A stretch of DNA of 64,000 nt from contig NZ_JAGSHT010000015.1 of the NCBI RefSeq assembly GCF_019947135.1, forward strand, positions 103,743 to 167,742. The letters are read 5' to 3'. Of this stretch, positions 36,948-47,004 are shown piece by piece (position 1 is the stretch's first letter; every line of letters starts with the position of its first letter). The notes under the pieces were generated by a model that worked only from the letters and a program-made list of their open reading frames with translations, was not told the DNA's origin and did no database searches. This stretch comes from Occultella gossypii (GTDB taxonomy: Bacteria; Actinomycetota; Actinomycetes; Actinomycetales; Beutenbergiaceae). Made by a program: the position numbers and the translations under genes.

Positions 36948-38072
36948 TCAGCGTGGGCTGTACGGGGAGACGACGACCTCGACGCGCTGGAACTCCTTGA
37001 GGTCGGAGTATCCGGTGGTGGCCATCGCCCGGCGGAGCGCGCCGAACAGGTTCAGGGTGCCGTCGGCCCTGGTGCCGGGGCCGAGCAGGATCTCCTCCAG
37101 GGTTCCCACGGTGCCCACTCGGACGCGCTCACCACGGGGCAGGTGCGGGTGATGGGCCTCCGGGCCCCAGTGCCAGCCGCCGCCGGGCGCCTCGCTCGCC
37201 CGGGCCAGCGCCGCACCGAGCATCACGGCGTCCGCGCCGCAGCCGATCGCCTTGACGAGGTCGCCGCTGCGGCCCACGCCACCGTCGGCGATCACGTGCA
37301 CGTACCGGCCGCCGGACTCGTCGAGGTAGTCCCGGCGGGCCGCGGCGACGTCCGCGACCGCACTCGCCATCGGCGCGTGGATGCCGAGGGTCTGCCGGGT
37401 GGTGTGCGCGGCGCCGCCCCCGAAGCCGACGAGCACGCCTGCGGCACCCGTGCGCATCAGGTGCAACGCAGCCGTGTAGGTGGACGCGCCGCCGACGATG
37501 ACCGGCACGTCCAGTTCGTAGATGAATCGCTTGAGGTTCAGGGGCTCAGCGTTGCCGGAGACGTGTTCGGCCGACACGGTGGTGCCCCGGATCACGAACA
37601 GGTCCACGCCGGCGTCGACGACCGTGCGCCAGTGCTCCTGGGTGCGCTGCGGGGAGAGCGCGCCGGCGACCGTGACTCCGGCAGCACGGATCTCCTTGAG
37701 CCGGCCGGTGATCAGCTCGGGGATGATCGGCGCCGAGTACAGCTCCTGCATCCGCCCGGTCGCCCCGTCCACCGGCAGCTCCGCGATCTCGGCGAGCAGC
37801 GGCTCCGGATCCTCGTACCGGGTCCACAGGCCCTCCAGGTCGAGCACCCCGATCCCGCCGAGGTTCCCGAGCCCGATCGCCGTCGCCGGACTCATCACGG
37901 AGTCCATCGGCGCCGCGAGCACCGGGAGCTCGACCTGATAGGCGTCGATCTGCCAGGAGACCGAGACCTCCTCCGGGTCACGGGTGCGCCGGGACGGCAC
38001 CACCGCGATGTCGTCGAAGGAATAGGCACGGCGTCCCCGCTTGCCTCGGCCGATCTCGATCTCGTTGCTCAC
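36948..38072 (-). CDS. guaB3: GuaB3 family IMP dehydrogenase-related protein
   Basis: 374 residues, a TIM barrel of the IMPDH/GMP-reductase superfamily without CBS domains. The start SNEIEIGRGKRGRRAYSFDD and the end LKEFQRVEVVVSPY are typical of GuaB3. At the loop that carries the catalytic Cys in GuaB (GPGSICTTR) this protein has GGGAAHTTR, with His in the Cys position. The phosphate-binding IADGGVGRSGDLVKAI region is intact. Members are reported as GMP-reductase-like; the activity of this one is uncertain. The GTG at 38072 follows TAGCCT by seven bases (leaderless). Confidence 0.92.
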   Translation of the reverse strand: MSNEIEIGRGKRGRRAYSFDDIAVVPSRRTRDPEEVSVSWQIDAYQVELPVLAAPMDSVMSPATAIGLGNLGGIGVLDLEGLWTRYEDPEPLLAEIAELPVDGATGRMQELYSAPIIPELITGRLKEIRAAGVTVAGALSPQRTQEHWRTVVDAGVDLFVIRGTTVSAEHVSGNAEPLNLKRFIYELDVPVIVGGASTYTAALHLMRTGAAGVLVGFGGGAAHTTRQTLGIHAPMASAVADVAAARRDYLDESGGRYVHVIADGGVGRSGDLVKAIGCGADAVMLGAALARASEAPGGGWHWGPEAHHPHLPRGERVRVGTVGTLEEILLGPGTRADGTLNLFGALRRAMATTGYSDLKEFQRVEVVVSPYSPR

Positions 38073-38079
38073 ACCCAGC

Positions 38080-38085
38080 AGGCTA
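38080..38085 (-). promoter_or_regulatory. -10-like hexamer, probable leaderless guaB3 promoter
   Basis: TAGCCT on the minus strand lies seven bases before GTG 38072, with no Shine-Dalgarno between. Confidence 0.5.
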
Positions 38086-38205
38086 CTCGTTCCGGACGGC
38101 TGCCCTCCGCCGGACGCGGGCCCACCTGGGCACTCCAGCGCGAGCCTCGTCGACGATGTCGGCGGGCCGTGGCAGTCTCGTCATCAGATCGCGAGGAGCA
38201 CATCG

Positions 38206-38967
38206 ATGACCACGAAGCCGACGGACCAGGCGCCCACCAGGCACGAGCGCACGTGGATCGACGGCCCGTTCCTCGGCTTCGACACCGAGACCACCGGCGT
38301 GAACCCCTTCAAGGACCGGATCGTCAGCGCGGCGCTGGTCGGTCGCGGACCGGGCGGCACCCAGCAGCGCACGTGGCTGATCGATCCTGGCGTGGAGATC
38401 CCCGAGGAGGCGGCGGCGATCCATGGGATCTCCACCGCGTACGCGCACGCCCACGGCATGGCTCCCGCGGTGGCTCTCGCGCAGATCTCCGCCGAGCTCG
38501 TCGCCGCGTTCCGGCACGGGGTGCCCGTGGTGGCCTTCAACGCCTCGTTCGACCTGACCATCGTCGAGCGGGAACTCGAACGGCACGGCATGCTCACGAT
38601 CGGAGAGCGCCTGGGCAGTCCGCTCGCCCCGGTCCTCGACCCGCTCGTGCTGGACCGCGGGCTCGAGCGGCATCGTCTCGGCAAACGCAAGCTCGTCGAC
38701 CTCTGCGGGCACTACGGCGTTCAGGAACAGGGCGAGCTGCACACCGCCGATGTCGACGTGGCCGCCACCCTGGACGTGCTCGCGGAGCAGGCCCGGCGCC
38801 ACCCCGAGTTGGCGGCCCGCACACTCCCGGAACTGCAACGCTGGCAGACCGAGCAGCATCGGTCCTGGGCCGAGGACTTCAACGCCGACCGCGCCGGGCG
38901 GGGCCTGCCCGGGGCGCTCACCGTGGAGTGGCCGTTGTGCACCGTCCCGGAGACACTCTCGGCCTGA
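38206..38967 (+). CDS. 3'-5' exonuclease, DnaQ/DEDDh family
   Basis: 253 residues. The exonuclease motifs are FLGFDTETTGVNPFKDRIV (Exo I, D and E), VVAFNASFDLTIVERELE (Exo II, D) and HTADVDVAATLDVL (Exo III, HxxxxD), so the two-metal site is complete. It resembles actinobacterial stand-alone DnaQ-like exonucleases rather than the polymerase subunit. GAGGAG lies seven bases before ATG 38206. It is divergent from guaB3 and converges on guaB. Confidence 0.92.
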   Translation: MTTKPTDQAPTRHERTWIDGPFLGFDTETTGVNPFKDRIVSAALVGRGPGGTQQRTWLIDPGVEIPEEAAAIHGISTAYAHAHGMAPAVALAQISAELVAAFRHGVPVVAFNASFDLTIVERELERHGMLTIGERLGSPLAPVLDPLVLDRGLERHRLGKRKLVDLCGHYGVQEQGELHTADVDVAATLDVLAEQARRHPELAARTLPELQRWQTEQHRSWAEDFNADRAGRGLPGALTVEWPLCTVPETLSA

Positions 38968-39007
38968 GCGCGCACCGGCCAGACCGTGGCGGCCGGACGC
39001 GACGAGC

Positions 39008-40543
<1,536 letters not shown>

Positions 40544-40546
<3 letters not shown>

Positions 40547-41548
40547 ACCGTCCCCAGCCTGATTCCCGGTGTGAGGTACCTCGCTCAGAAGGCTCTCGAT
40601 CTCGTGGACCGCGCCGGCCAGGGTGCGGGCTCGGTGCACGTCCGGGAGGTCGGCCGCGGTGCGGGTGTGGGCGATGACGAAGACGTGCTCCCCCGAGGCG
40701 GTCACGTCCGCGGCGACCTCGCCCGCGCCGTCGGGTTCGCCCAGCAGCACGACCAGGCGCATGCCGCGCTGGTGCACCACCGCGACCGCGTCGGCAACGG
40801 TCCGCGCGCGCGGGCGGACGACCCGAGCGGGCAGGCCGCGGTGGCTGAGCTCGCCGGCCAGGACGTGCGCCTCCACGTGCATGGCGGGCTCGGCGAGGAC
40901 CAGTACGTCACCGCTGGAGCCGCTCGTCGTGCTCCCGAACTCGCGTACCGCGGCCAGCATCGCCCCCCGCAGCACGAACTCGGGATCGTGTCCGGGCCGG
41001 TCGGCGTGGTCGCGCCCGGCCAGGAGTTCGAGGGCGGGCAGCACCAGCGTGCGCCATGCCCCGAGGATGGAGGTCCCGAACGCCGCTCTGCGGACCAGGC
41101 GCCGCACTCGGCCCTCGTCGGACTCGACGGCGGCGGCGGCCAGGGAGAGCGGGTCGACGATCTCGAGGGTCGGGCCGTCGTCGAGGTCCGAGCCCGGGAG
41201 CCGATCCGCCTCGGGTGCGGCACGGCGCCCACGGGGGCCGCTCCCGTCGCGCACCTCGATGGCCGATTCCACCGCGGACAACCCACCGCGGGTGGCGAGT
41301 CGCGCGGCGTCCGCGGGGGCCATCCCCTCCAGGGTCAGCCGGCGCATCGTCTCCAGCCGGCTGATGTCGCTGGCGTTGTACCGGCGGTGACTGCCCGCGG
41401 CGTGGCCGGAGGGACCCAGGCCGTAGCGGCGGTCCCAGGTCCGCAGCGTCGGCGCGGCGACGCCCAGGCGCGCCGCGACCGCGGCGACCGTCAGACGGAT
41501 CCCGTCATCAGCACTCGGAGCATCGGTTCGTGAACGGGCCGCCACCAC
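40544..41548 (-). CDS. MerR-family regulator with B12-binding-like C-terminal half
   Basis: 334 residues. The MerR helix-turn-helix (about 15-80) reads RLTVAAVAARLGVAAPTLRTWDRRYGLGP, RRYNASDISRLETMRRLTLEG. The C-terminal half (about 135-330) has the two-part layout of CarH/LitR regulators: a helical section (FGTSILGAWRTLVLPALELL) and an alpha/beta section (HVLAGELSHRGLPARVVRPR, LVVLLGEPDG). No ExxH or DxHxxG cobalamin motif is evident. The GTG 41548 has AAGGAG five bases upstream; GTG 41545 is equally possible. It is divergent from whiB and nine bases before guaB. Confidence 0.85.
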
Positions 41549-41593
41549 CGGCGCTCCTTCCTCTGGCTCGGCCGTAGATCGGCCACTGTCTCG

Positions 41594-41622
41594 AGGGTAA
41601 ACGGACGGATGGGATCGAACAA
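41594..41622 (-). promoter_or_regulatory. Promoter of the MerR-type gene
   Basis: On the minus strand TTGTTC (41617-41622) and TACCCT (41594-41599) are separated by 17 bp. The predicted start leaves about 40 bases of leader before GTG 41548. Confidence 0.55.
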
Positions 41623-41659
41623 CTTTTGCCACGCGGCGTGAATCAGTTCTGAAAGGGTC

Positions 41660-41688
41660 TTGAATAACTTCTGAAGCGGTTGTACGTT
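41660..41688 (+). promoter_or_regulatory. Promoter of whiB
   Basis: TTGAAT (41660-41665) and TACGTT (41683-41688) are separated by 17 bp. TTCTGAA occurs twice around the -35 (41647-41653 and 41669-41675, 22 bp apart), a possible regulator site. The leader to GTG 41737 would be about 42 bases. Confidence 0.6.
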
Positions 41689-41736
41689 GGTTCGCACTGG
41701 CATGAACGATCAAACGCTTCAACGGAAGGACACACC

Positions 41737-42030
41737 GTGGCTGAGCTATCGCGGCTTCCCGGACCTGTGATGGATCTCTGGGAGTGGCAGTACGAGGGGG
41801 CCTGCCGGGACGTCGGAACCGAGCAGTTCTTCCATCCCGAGGGCGAGCGCGGGTCGTCGAGGCGCCGCAGGGACGCGGGCGCCAAGGCCGTCTGCGCCAC
41901 CTGCCCCGTGATTCAACAGTGCCGCGAGCACGCCCTGCGGGTGCGCGAGCCGTACGGCGTCTGGGGCGGTCTCTCCGAGGACGACCGCGCCGCAATCCTG
42001 GCCAATGAGCACGTGCCCGCCGCGAGCTGA
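41737..42030 (+). CDS. whiB: WhiB-family iron-sulfur transcription factor (WhiB2/WhmD type)
   Basis: 97 residues. The four cluster cysteines are Cys23 (GACRD), Cys53 and Cys56 (AVCATCPV) and Cys62 (QQCREHAL). The turn motif PYGVWGGLSEDDR follows. The WEWQYEGACRD and HPEGERG segments are characteristic of the WhiB2/WhmD group, which regulates septation and division; the subgroup call is by recall. GTG 41737 is preceded by GGAAGGA six bases upstream. It is divergent from the MerR-type gene and followed by a strong terminator. Confidence 0.94.
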   Translation: MAELSRLPGPVMDLWEWQYEGACRDVGTEQFFHPEGERGSSRRRRDAGAKAVCATCPVIQQCREHALRVREPYGVWGGLSEDDRAAILANEHVPAAS

Positions 42031-42069
42031 CGCCCCGGCCGGCGCCTGACCCTGGCGCCTCCACGACCG

Positions 42070-42107
42070 ACGAAGGCTCGGCCCCCGTGCGGGGGCCGAG
42101 CCTTCGT
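42070..42107. terminator. Perfect 17-bp bidirectional terminator
   Basis: ACGAAGGCTCGGCCCCC (42070-42086) pairs without mismatch with 42091-42107 around the 4-base loop GTGC. It separates the converging whiB and groES. Confidence 0.88.
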
Positions 42108-42124
42108 GTGCGTCAGGCGCTGAC

Positions 42125-42421
42125 TTACTTCTCGACGACTGCGAGGATGTCGCGCGCGGACAGGATGAGGAACTCCTCGCCCGCGTACTTGACCTCGGTG
42201 CCGCCGTACTTGCTGTAGATCACCGTGTCACCAACGGCGACGTCCAGCGGGACGCGGTTGCCGTTGTCGTCGACGCGGCCCGGGCCGATGGCCAGGACCT
42301 CGCCCTCCTGGGGCTTCTCCTTGGCGGTGTCCGGGATGACAAGTCCGGACGCGGTGGTCTGCTCGGCCTCGAGCGTCTTGACGACGATCCGGTCCTCGAG
42401 CGGCTTGATGGAGACCGACAC
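42125..42421 (-). CDS. groES: Co-chaperonin GroES
   Basis: 98 residues, the normal GroES length. It caps the GroEL folding chamber. The family signature is clear: [40 protein letters not shown] and [16 protein letters not shown]. The start is GTG 42421, preceded by GGGGAGG six bases upstream. No groEL follows: the next gene, whiB, is convergent, so groES is monocistronic and groEL must be elsewhere. Regulated by the CIRCE element upstream. Confidence 0.96.
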   Translation of the reverse strand: MSVSIKPLEDRIVVKTLEAEQTTASGLVIPDTAKEKPQEGEVLAIGPGRVDDNGNRVPLDVAVGDTVIYSKYGGTEVKYAGEEFLILSARDILAVVEK

Positions 42422-42531
42422 TGCGGACCTCCCCTTCGCGTGAGTGTGTTGAACAGGACAGAGCTTCCCGCAGCCCCTGGCCGAGTCCGCCGTCGCGGGG
42501 GTCGGACGCCACCTGAGCCTGCATGGGGAAC

Positions 42532-42551
42532 GCTGCATCTTGCGATGCAGC
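42532..42551 (-). promoter_or_regulatory. Hairpin at the 5' end of the groES leader
   Basis: GCTGCATC (42532-42539) and GATGCAGC (42544-42551) form a perfect 8-bp stem with a 4-base loop. It would begin about five bases into the transcript predicted from the -10 at 42563-42568, the position of mRNA-stabilising 5' hairpins. Confidence 0.5.
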
Positions 42552-42562
42552 CTTCGTGTCAG

Positions 42563-42591
42563 AATCTAGGCGTCGATTAGCACTCGGTCAA
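42563..42591 (-). promoter_or_regulatory. groES promoter
   Basis: TTGACC (-35, 42586-42591) and TAGATT (-10, 42563-42568) with a 17-bp spacer on the minus strand. The -35 lies in the CIRCE spacer, so HrcA binding would block RNA polymerase. The leader is about 135 bases. Confidence 0.8.
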
Positions 42592-42603
42592 GGTGAGTGC
42601 TAA
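42577..42603. promoter_or_regulatory. CIRCE element (HrcA operator)
   Basis: TTAGCACTC (42577-42585), nine bases, GAGTGCTAA (42595-42603): a perfect match to the CIRCE consensus. HrcA represses chaperonin genes through it and releases it on heat shock. Confidence 0.97.
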
Positions 42604-42658
42604 GCCGTGAGCGCAATCGCCGAACGATGTCGAGTCGGCTGGGCACGTTCGGGCCCGC

Positions 42659-44005
42659 TCACGCGCCGACAGCGGCCCGGAACTGGGCGCGCGAGCGCCC
42701 GACGTCCTCGAGGAGCGCGAGTTCGTCCTGACGGGCCCGGATCCCGGTGTGGCCGGTGTACAGGTCCTGGCGCGCGTACGCGAGCGCAACCGCCGCGCGC
42801 TGGAACTCCTTCATGGCCTTGGCGCCGGTCGGCCCACCGCGGGACGCCCAGTCCCGGGCCTGCTTGCGGGCCCGGAGCGAGGAGAGCATGTCCACCTCGT
42901 GCGGGGCGATCCACCCGGACGGGACGTAGTCCGAGAGCCGCGACCGCAGCACCTCGATCTCCTTGCGGCGCAGCCAGACCACGATGAACGCCCAGACCGC
43001 CAGCGGCAGCCAGTTCACGAACACCACCAGGATGACCAGGGCGCCGATGCCGCCGCCGAGGAAGGTCGCCAGGCCGTTCCACAGGCCGTGCAGCAGCGCC
43101 GCAGCCACATACCCGAGCGGCATCATCCACACCCAGGCCGCCTTGTTCCGGCTCCGCGAGGCGAGACCGAGGGCGAGCCCCATGCAGGCGGTGTAGATGA
43201 GGTGCCCGAACGGCGAGACCAGGCCGCGGATGATGAACGTGCCGGTGACGGTCTCCTCGTAGACCGCGAAGTACTGGATGTTCTCCACGAACGCGAACGC
43301 GGCCGCGATCACCGACGCGTACACGATCCCATCCACCGGACCGTTGAACTGGCGCCGACGGAGCAGGAAGATGAGCAGCAGGCCGAGGCCCTTCCAGAAC
43401 TCCTCCACGACCGGCGCCCCGAGGATCGCGCTCGCCGCGTCAGGGTCGAGCCCGGTGCCGAGCGCGTCGGCGAGCGCCGGGCCGACGACGGAGTTCAGGA
43501 GGCTCGACATGAACACGGCGACCCCACCGCCCCACACGAACGCGACGATGAGCAGCAGCCGCGGCTCGGGTTCCCACCGGTCCACGAGCAGCACCGCGCT
43601 GCCGACGATCAACAGTGGGATCAGGGCGAGTATGAATGCTTGGAGCGTGGAGCCGGTACCGAACGAGAGCGTGAAGAGGAACACGACGAACAGTAGTGCC
43701 GCCACGCCGACCGAGAGCAGGACCACCTCCGCCGCGATCCGTCGCCGGCGCACCGGCGCCGGCGGGCGCACCGGCATGAACTGGCTCTGCGGCATCGGGG
43801 CGTACTGGGCCGCTGGCGCGGCCACGGCCGGCTGTGGGGGTGCGGCGCCATAGCCGTAACCCTGCTGCCCGTGGAAATGCTGCTGTTGCCCTTGGAACTG
43901 CTGCTGTCCCGGAGGCGGCTGCTGGTGCCCGTGGAACGGCTGCTGGCCTTGAGGGGGCTGCTGCGGATACCCCTGCCCGGACGGCGGGAACTGTTGATTG
44001 CTCAC
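42659..44005 (-). CDS. PrsW family intramembrane metalloprotease
   Basis: 448 residues. The first 90 are Gln/Pro/Gly/His-rich low complexity (QQPPQGQQPFHGHQQPPPG), then about eight membrane helices carry the PrsW motifs: VVEEFWKGLGLLL (EExxK), FAFVENIQYF (FxxxEN) and HLIYTACMGLALGL and ALLHGLWNG (His ligands). A basic cytoplasmic tail of about 90 residues follows. In Bacillus PrsW cleaves the anti-sigma factor RsiW; the target here is unknown. It is divergent from the methyltransferase at 44091. Confidence 0.93.
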   Translation of the reverse strand: MSNQQFPPSGQGYPQQPPQGQQPFHGHQQPPPGQQQFQGQQQHFHGQQGYGYGAAPPQPAVAAPAAQYAPMPQSQFMPVRPPAPVRRRRIAAEVVLLSVGVAALLFVVFLFTLSFGTGSTLQAFILALIPLLIVGSAVLLVDRWEPEPRLLLIVAFVWGGGVAVFMSSLLNSVVGPALADALGTGLDPDAASAILGAPVVEEFWKGLGLLLIFLLRRRQFNGPVDGIVYASVIAAAFAFVENIQYFAVYEETVTGTFIIRGLVSPFGHLIYTACMGLALGLASRSRNKAAWVWMMPLGYVAAALLHGLWNGLATFLGGGIGALVILVVFVNWLPLAVWAFIVVWLRRKEIEVLRSRLSDYVPSGWIAPHEVDMLSSLRARKQARDWASRGGPTGAKAMKEFQRAAVALAYARQDLYTGHTGIRARQDELALLEDVGRSRAQFRAAVGA

Positions 44006-44090
44006 GCGCCCTCACCGTAGCGGCTCTCCGGTGCGCCCGCGTCCGAACGCGCGGGGAGAACTACCCGGCCATCGGTGGCAGGATCGAACC

Positions 44091-45287
44091 GTGGACCCCC
44101 GTCATCTGAGCCTGTTGCTCTCGCCCGACGGGTGGGCGCTGCTCTCCCGGCTGCCTCGCTACGACGAGGAGCAGGCTCTGCGACTGTCCGAGGGCCTGCG
44201 CGCCCGTGGCCTCGACCCGGACCTGGTCGCGGCCGCACTGACGCAGAGCAGGCTGCGGGCGCGAGCCGAGTCCAAGTTCGGCGAGTTCGCCCAGGACATG
44301 CTGTTCACTCCGGACGGTCTCGAGCAGGCCACCCGACTACCGGTGGCGGCACTGCACGCCGCCCGGTATGCCCGCGCGGGCTCACGGCGGGTGGCCGATC
44401 TCGGCTGTGGGCTGGGTGGCGACGCGATGGCCCTGGCCGGGCTGGGCGTGCAGGTCCTGGCCGTGGAGCAGGACGAGGCGACGGCGGCCCTCGCCACCGT
44501 GAACCTGCGCGCCTTCCCGGAGGCGACCGTGCGCCACGCCGACGCCATGTCCCTGGACCTGGCGGCCGAGGGCGTCGATGCGCTGTTCGCCGACCCGGCC
44601 CGGCGCACCCGGCGTGGGAACCGGGTGTTCGACCCGAGCGCGTACTCCCCGGACCTCGACTCGTTGCTGGCGCTGCGCGAGCAGGTCGCCGACCTCGGTC
44701 TCAAGGTGGGGCCCGGGATCCCCCATCACGCCCTCCCCTCCCAGACCCAGGCGCAGTGGGTCTCCGTGGGCGGTTCCGTGGTGGAGGCCGGCCTCTGGTT
44801 CGGTCGGCTCGCCCCGGAGGGGTCGGGACGCAGCGCACTCCTGGTCAACGGCAAGGAACAGCACCTGTTGTCCTGGCCCGGTGACGCGGACGCCCGCCCG
44901 GAGCAGGCCCCGGCCGGTGCACTCGGTGCCTATCTGTACGAACCGGACGGCGCCGTGATCCGCGCCGGGCTGGTCGCCCGGGTCGCCGCCGATCTCGACG
45001 GCACGCTGGTGGACGAGTCGATCGCGTACGTCACCACCGGGAGTCTGAGGTCAACCCCGTTCGCGACGGGCTACCGCGTCCTGGACAGCTTCGACTTCGG
45101 GCTCAAGCGACTGCGGACCTACCTGCGCACCCGCGATGTGGGACGACTGACCATCAAGAAGCGAGGCACCGCCGTCGTCCCCGAGCAGTTGCGGCAGCAA
45201 CTGGGACTGAAGGGGGCGCAGGAGGCGACGATCGTGCTCACCCGCCTGCGCGGCAAGCAGAGCGTGCTCGTGGTCGAGCCCGTCTGA
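44091..45287 (+). CDS. Class I SAM-dependent methyltransferase with THUMP-like C-terminus
   Basis: 398 residues. Motif I is RVADLGCGLGGDAMALAGLG (about 101-120), then VLAVEQDEATAALA and VDALFADPARR, the DPPY-like position of N-methyltransferases. The C-terminal domain (about 330-398, LKRLRTYLRTRDVGRLTIKKRG) fits the THUMP-domain-like module fused to these actinobacterial enzymes, suggesting an RNA substrate. The GTG start 44091 is preceded by CAGGA. The family is well conserved but its substrate is not established. Confidence 0.88.
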   Translation: MDPRHLSLLLSPDGWALLSRLPRYDEEQALRLSEGLRARGLDPDLVAAALTQSRLRARAESKFGEFAQDMLFTPDGLEQATRLPVAALHAARYARAGSRRVADLGCGLGGDAMALAGLGVQVLAVEQDEATAALATVNLRAFPEATVRHADAMSLDLAAEGVDALFADPARRTRRGNRVFDPSAYSPDLDSLLALREQVADLGLKVGPGIPHHALPSQTQAQWVSVGGSVVEAGLWFGRLAPEGSGRSALLVNGKEQHLLSWPGDADARPEQAPAGALGAYLYEPDGAVIRAGLVARVAADLDGTLVDESIAYVTTGSLRSTPFATGYRVLDSFDFGLKRLRTYLRTRDVGRLTIKKRGTAVVPEQLRQQLGLKGAQEATIVLTRLRGKQSVLVVEPV

Positions 45288-45343
45288 GGAGTCCGACCGG
45301 CGAGCCGCTCCCGTGCCGGACGACACGCCGCGATCGCAGGTGC

Positions 45344-45349
45344 CAAGAT
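45344..45349 (+). promoter_or_regulatory. -10-like hexamer, probable leaderless promoter of the GCS2-type ligase
   Basis: CAAGAT lies six bases before GTG 45356. The intervening GAGCCG is identical to the spacer of the alr/tsaE promoter. Confidence 0.4.
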
Positions 45350-45355
45350 GAGCCG

Positions 45356-46504
45356 GTGACGATCGAGTTCGCGAGTTCCGCCCGCTCCAGCCTTGGCGTG
45401 GAGTGGGAACTGGCCCTGGTGGACACTGACAGCGGGGACCTACGCCAGGTGGCGCAGACCGTGCTCGACGCCGTCGCGCCGGCGGACGGTTCACAGCACC
45501 CGGTGATCCGCCAGGAACTCCTCCTGAACACGGTCGAGATCGTGTCCGGGGTGTGCGCGGGCGTGCCGGACGCGATGGCAGATCTCGCCGCCGGCACGGC
45601 CCTCGTGCGCGAGGTCACGGACCCGCTCCGGGTGGAGCTGATGAGCGCCGGCACCCACCCGTTCGCGCACTGGGGCAACCAGAAGGTGACCGACAAGGCC
45701 CGGTACGCCACCTTGATCGACCGCACCCAGTGGTGGGGCCGGCAGATGCTCATCTACGGCGTCCACGTGCACGTCGGCATCGAGGACCGGGACAAGGTCC
45801 TGCCGATCCTGAACGCGCTGCTGGCCTACTACCCGCACCTGCTCGCACTCTCGGCGTCGTCGCCGTTCTGGGACGGCCGGGACACCGGCTACGCCTCCAA
45901 CCGGGCACTGCTGTTCCAACAGCTCCCGACGGCGGGACTCCCGTTCACGACGATCGGCACCTGGGCTGACCTCGAGCACTACGTCGGCGACATGCTGCAC
46001 ACCGGCGTGATCGACGATTTCGACGAGATCCGCTGGGACCTGCGCCCCTCCCCCAAGTTCGGCACCCTCGAGATGCGCATCTGCGACGGGATTTCGAACG
46101 CGCTCGAGCTCGGCGCGGTCGCGGCGCTGACCCACTGCCTCGTGGAGCACCTGTCCCGCCTCATCGATGCGGGCGAGCAACTGCCGAGCATCTCCCCCTG
46201 GTTCCTCGCCGAGAACAAGTGGCGTTCGGCCAGGTACGGACTCGAGGCGATCGTGATCCTCGATGAGGCCGGTACCGAGGAACTCGTCACCGACCACCTC
46301 ATCCAGCTGCTGGAGCTCCTCACGCCCGTGGCCGCGGACCTGGGCTGCGTGGCGGAGCTCGACGGGATCCGCGAGATCATCGCCACCGGAGGCTCCTATC
46401 AGCGCCAGCGCGCCGTGGCCGCCGGCAACGGCGGCGCACTCGACGCGGTGGTGGCGCACCTGGTGGCCGAGTTCCGGGCCGGCCGGCCGCTCCCTCCCGG
46501 CTGA
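45356..46504 (+). CDS. Glutamate-cysteine ligase family 2 (YbdK-type carboxylate-amine ligase)
   Basis: 382 residues of the GCS2 family. Signatures: SLGVEWELALVD (metal-binding Glu), QELLLNTVEIVSG, MLIYGVHVHVGIEDRDKV, WDLRPSPKFGTLEMRICDG. Proteins of this group ligate glutamate to cysteine or other amines weakly; in mycothiol-using actinobacteria their physiological product is uncertain. The gene is monocistronic, 68 bases after the methyltransferase. GTG 45356 is probably leaderless. Confidence 0.92.
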   Translation: MTIEFASSARSSLGVEWELALVDTDSGDLRQVAQTVLDAVAPADGSQHPVIRQELLLNTVEIVSGVCAGVPDAMADLAAGTALVREVTDPLRVELMSAGTHPFAHWGNQKVTDKARYATLIDRTQWWGRQMLIYGVHVHVGIEDRDKVLPILNALLAYYPHLLALSASSPFWDGRDTGYASNRALLFQQLPTAGLPFTTIGTWADLEHYVGDMLHTGVIDDFDEIRWDLRPSPKFGTLEMRICDGISNALELGAVAALTHCLVEHLSRLIDAGEQLPSISPWFLAENKWRSARYGLEAIVILDEAGTEELVTDHLIQLLELLTPVAADLGCVAELDGIREIIATGGSYQRQRAVAAGNGGALDAVVAHLVAEFRAGRPLPPG

Positions 46505-46529
46505 GTCGCCCCACCCTCGGGCGGCTGAG

Positions 46530-46913
46530 TCAGCCGCTCGTGCGCAGCCGCACGCGGGCGGCCCGGCCACGGATCCAGAGCGTGGCCACGATCACGAAGC
46601 CCAGACCGACGCAGGCGGGCACCACGAAGCCCCAGACCCCACCGGTGACCTCGCCGGCGCCGAAGCGGTCCACGAGCAGGCTCACCCACAGCGGCGCACC
46701 GATGATCAGGGGCAGACCGAGTACTGCGAGAGATCGCTCCGCAGCGGTCCACAGCGGCGATGCTCCGACGAGCACGATCCCGACGACGAGCAGTACCAGC
46801 GGGTAGACGAACACGGCCAGCAGGGCGCCTGCGGCGATCGACAGCAGGGCGACCGGGGGCACCCAGGCGCCGGCCAGCCTCGGAGGTCGGCCCGGTGGCG
46901 GTTCGCTTCGCAT
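46530..46913 (-). CDS. Small four-span membrane protein, unknown function
   Basis: 127 residues, with a Pro-rich start (MRSEPPPGRPPRL), then four hydrophobic helices (about 18-42, 44-62, 64-80, 92-112) and a basic end IRGRAARVRLRTSG. No family motif was recognised. It converges on the GCS2-type ligase and is divergent from padR. It is plausible as a real gene given its codon use and topology. Confidence 0.65.
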   Translation of the reverse strand: MRSEPPPGRPPRLAGAWVPPVALLSIAAGALLAVFVYPLVLLVVGIVLVGASPLWTAAERSLAVLGLPLIIGAPLWVSLLVDRFGAGEVTGGVWGFVVPACVGLGFVIVATLWIRGRAARVRLRTSG

Positions 46914-46946
46914 ATCGGAGGTTCACGCTACTGCCTCGGCGGACTC

Positions 46947-46969
46947 ACTAGTCGATGTCGTCCACTAGT
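46947..46969. promoter_or_regulatory. ACTAGT pair upstream of padR
   Basis: ACTAGT, itself a palindrome, occurs at 46947-46952 and 46964-46969, 17 bp apart, just upstream of the padR -35 (TTGCCA, 46969-46974). This is a candidate autoregulatory PadR operator. Confidence 0.4.
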
Positions 46970-46991
46970 TGCCATTACCGAATAGCAGGCG

Positions 46992-46997
46992 TAACCT
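46992..46997 (+). promoter_or_regulatory. -10 hexamer of a leaderless padR promoter
   Basis: TTGCCA (46969-46974) and TAACCT (46992-46997) are 17 bp apart, and ATG 47005 follows after seven bases. The message should start at or next to the ATG. Confidence 0.6.
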
Positions 46998-47004
46998 CCT
47001 AGAC

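Noticed and set aside
38968..39007. CCGGCC/GGCCGG inverted repeat between the exonuclease and guaB
   Set aside because: Six pairs with a 10-base loop is weak in DNA of this composition.
42422..42538. N-terminal extension of groES from an ATG at 42538
   Set aside because: It would add 39 residues never found in GroES and run through the leader hairpin; GTG 42421 with a good GGGGAGG site gives the normal 98 residues.
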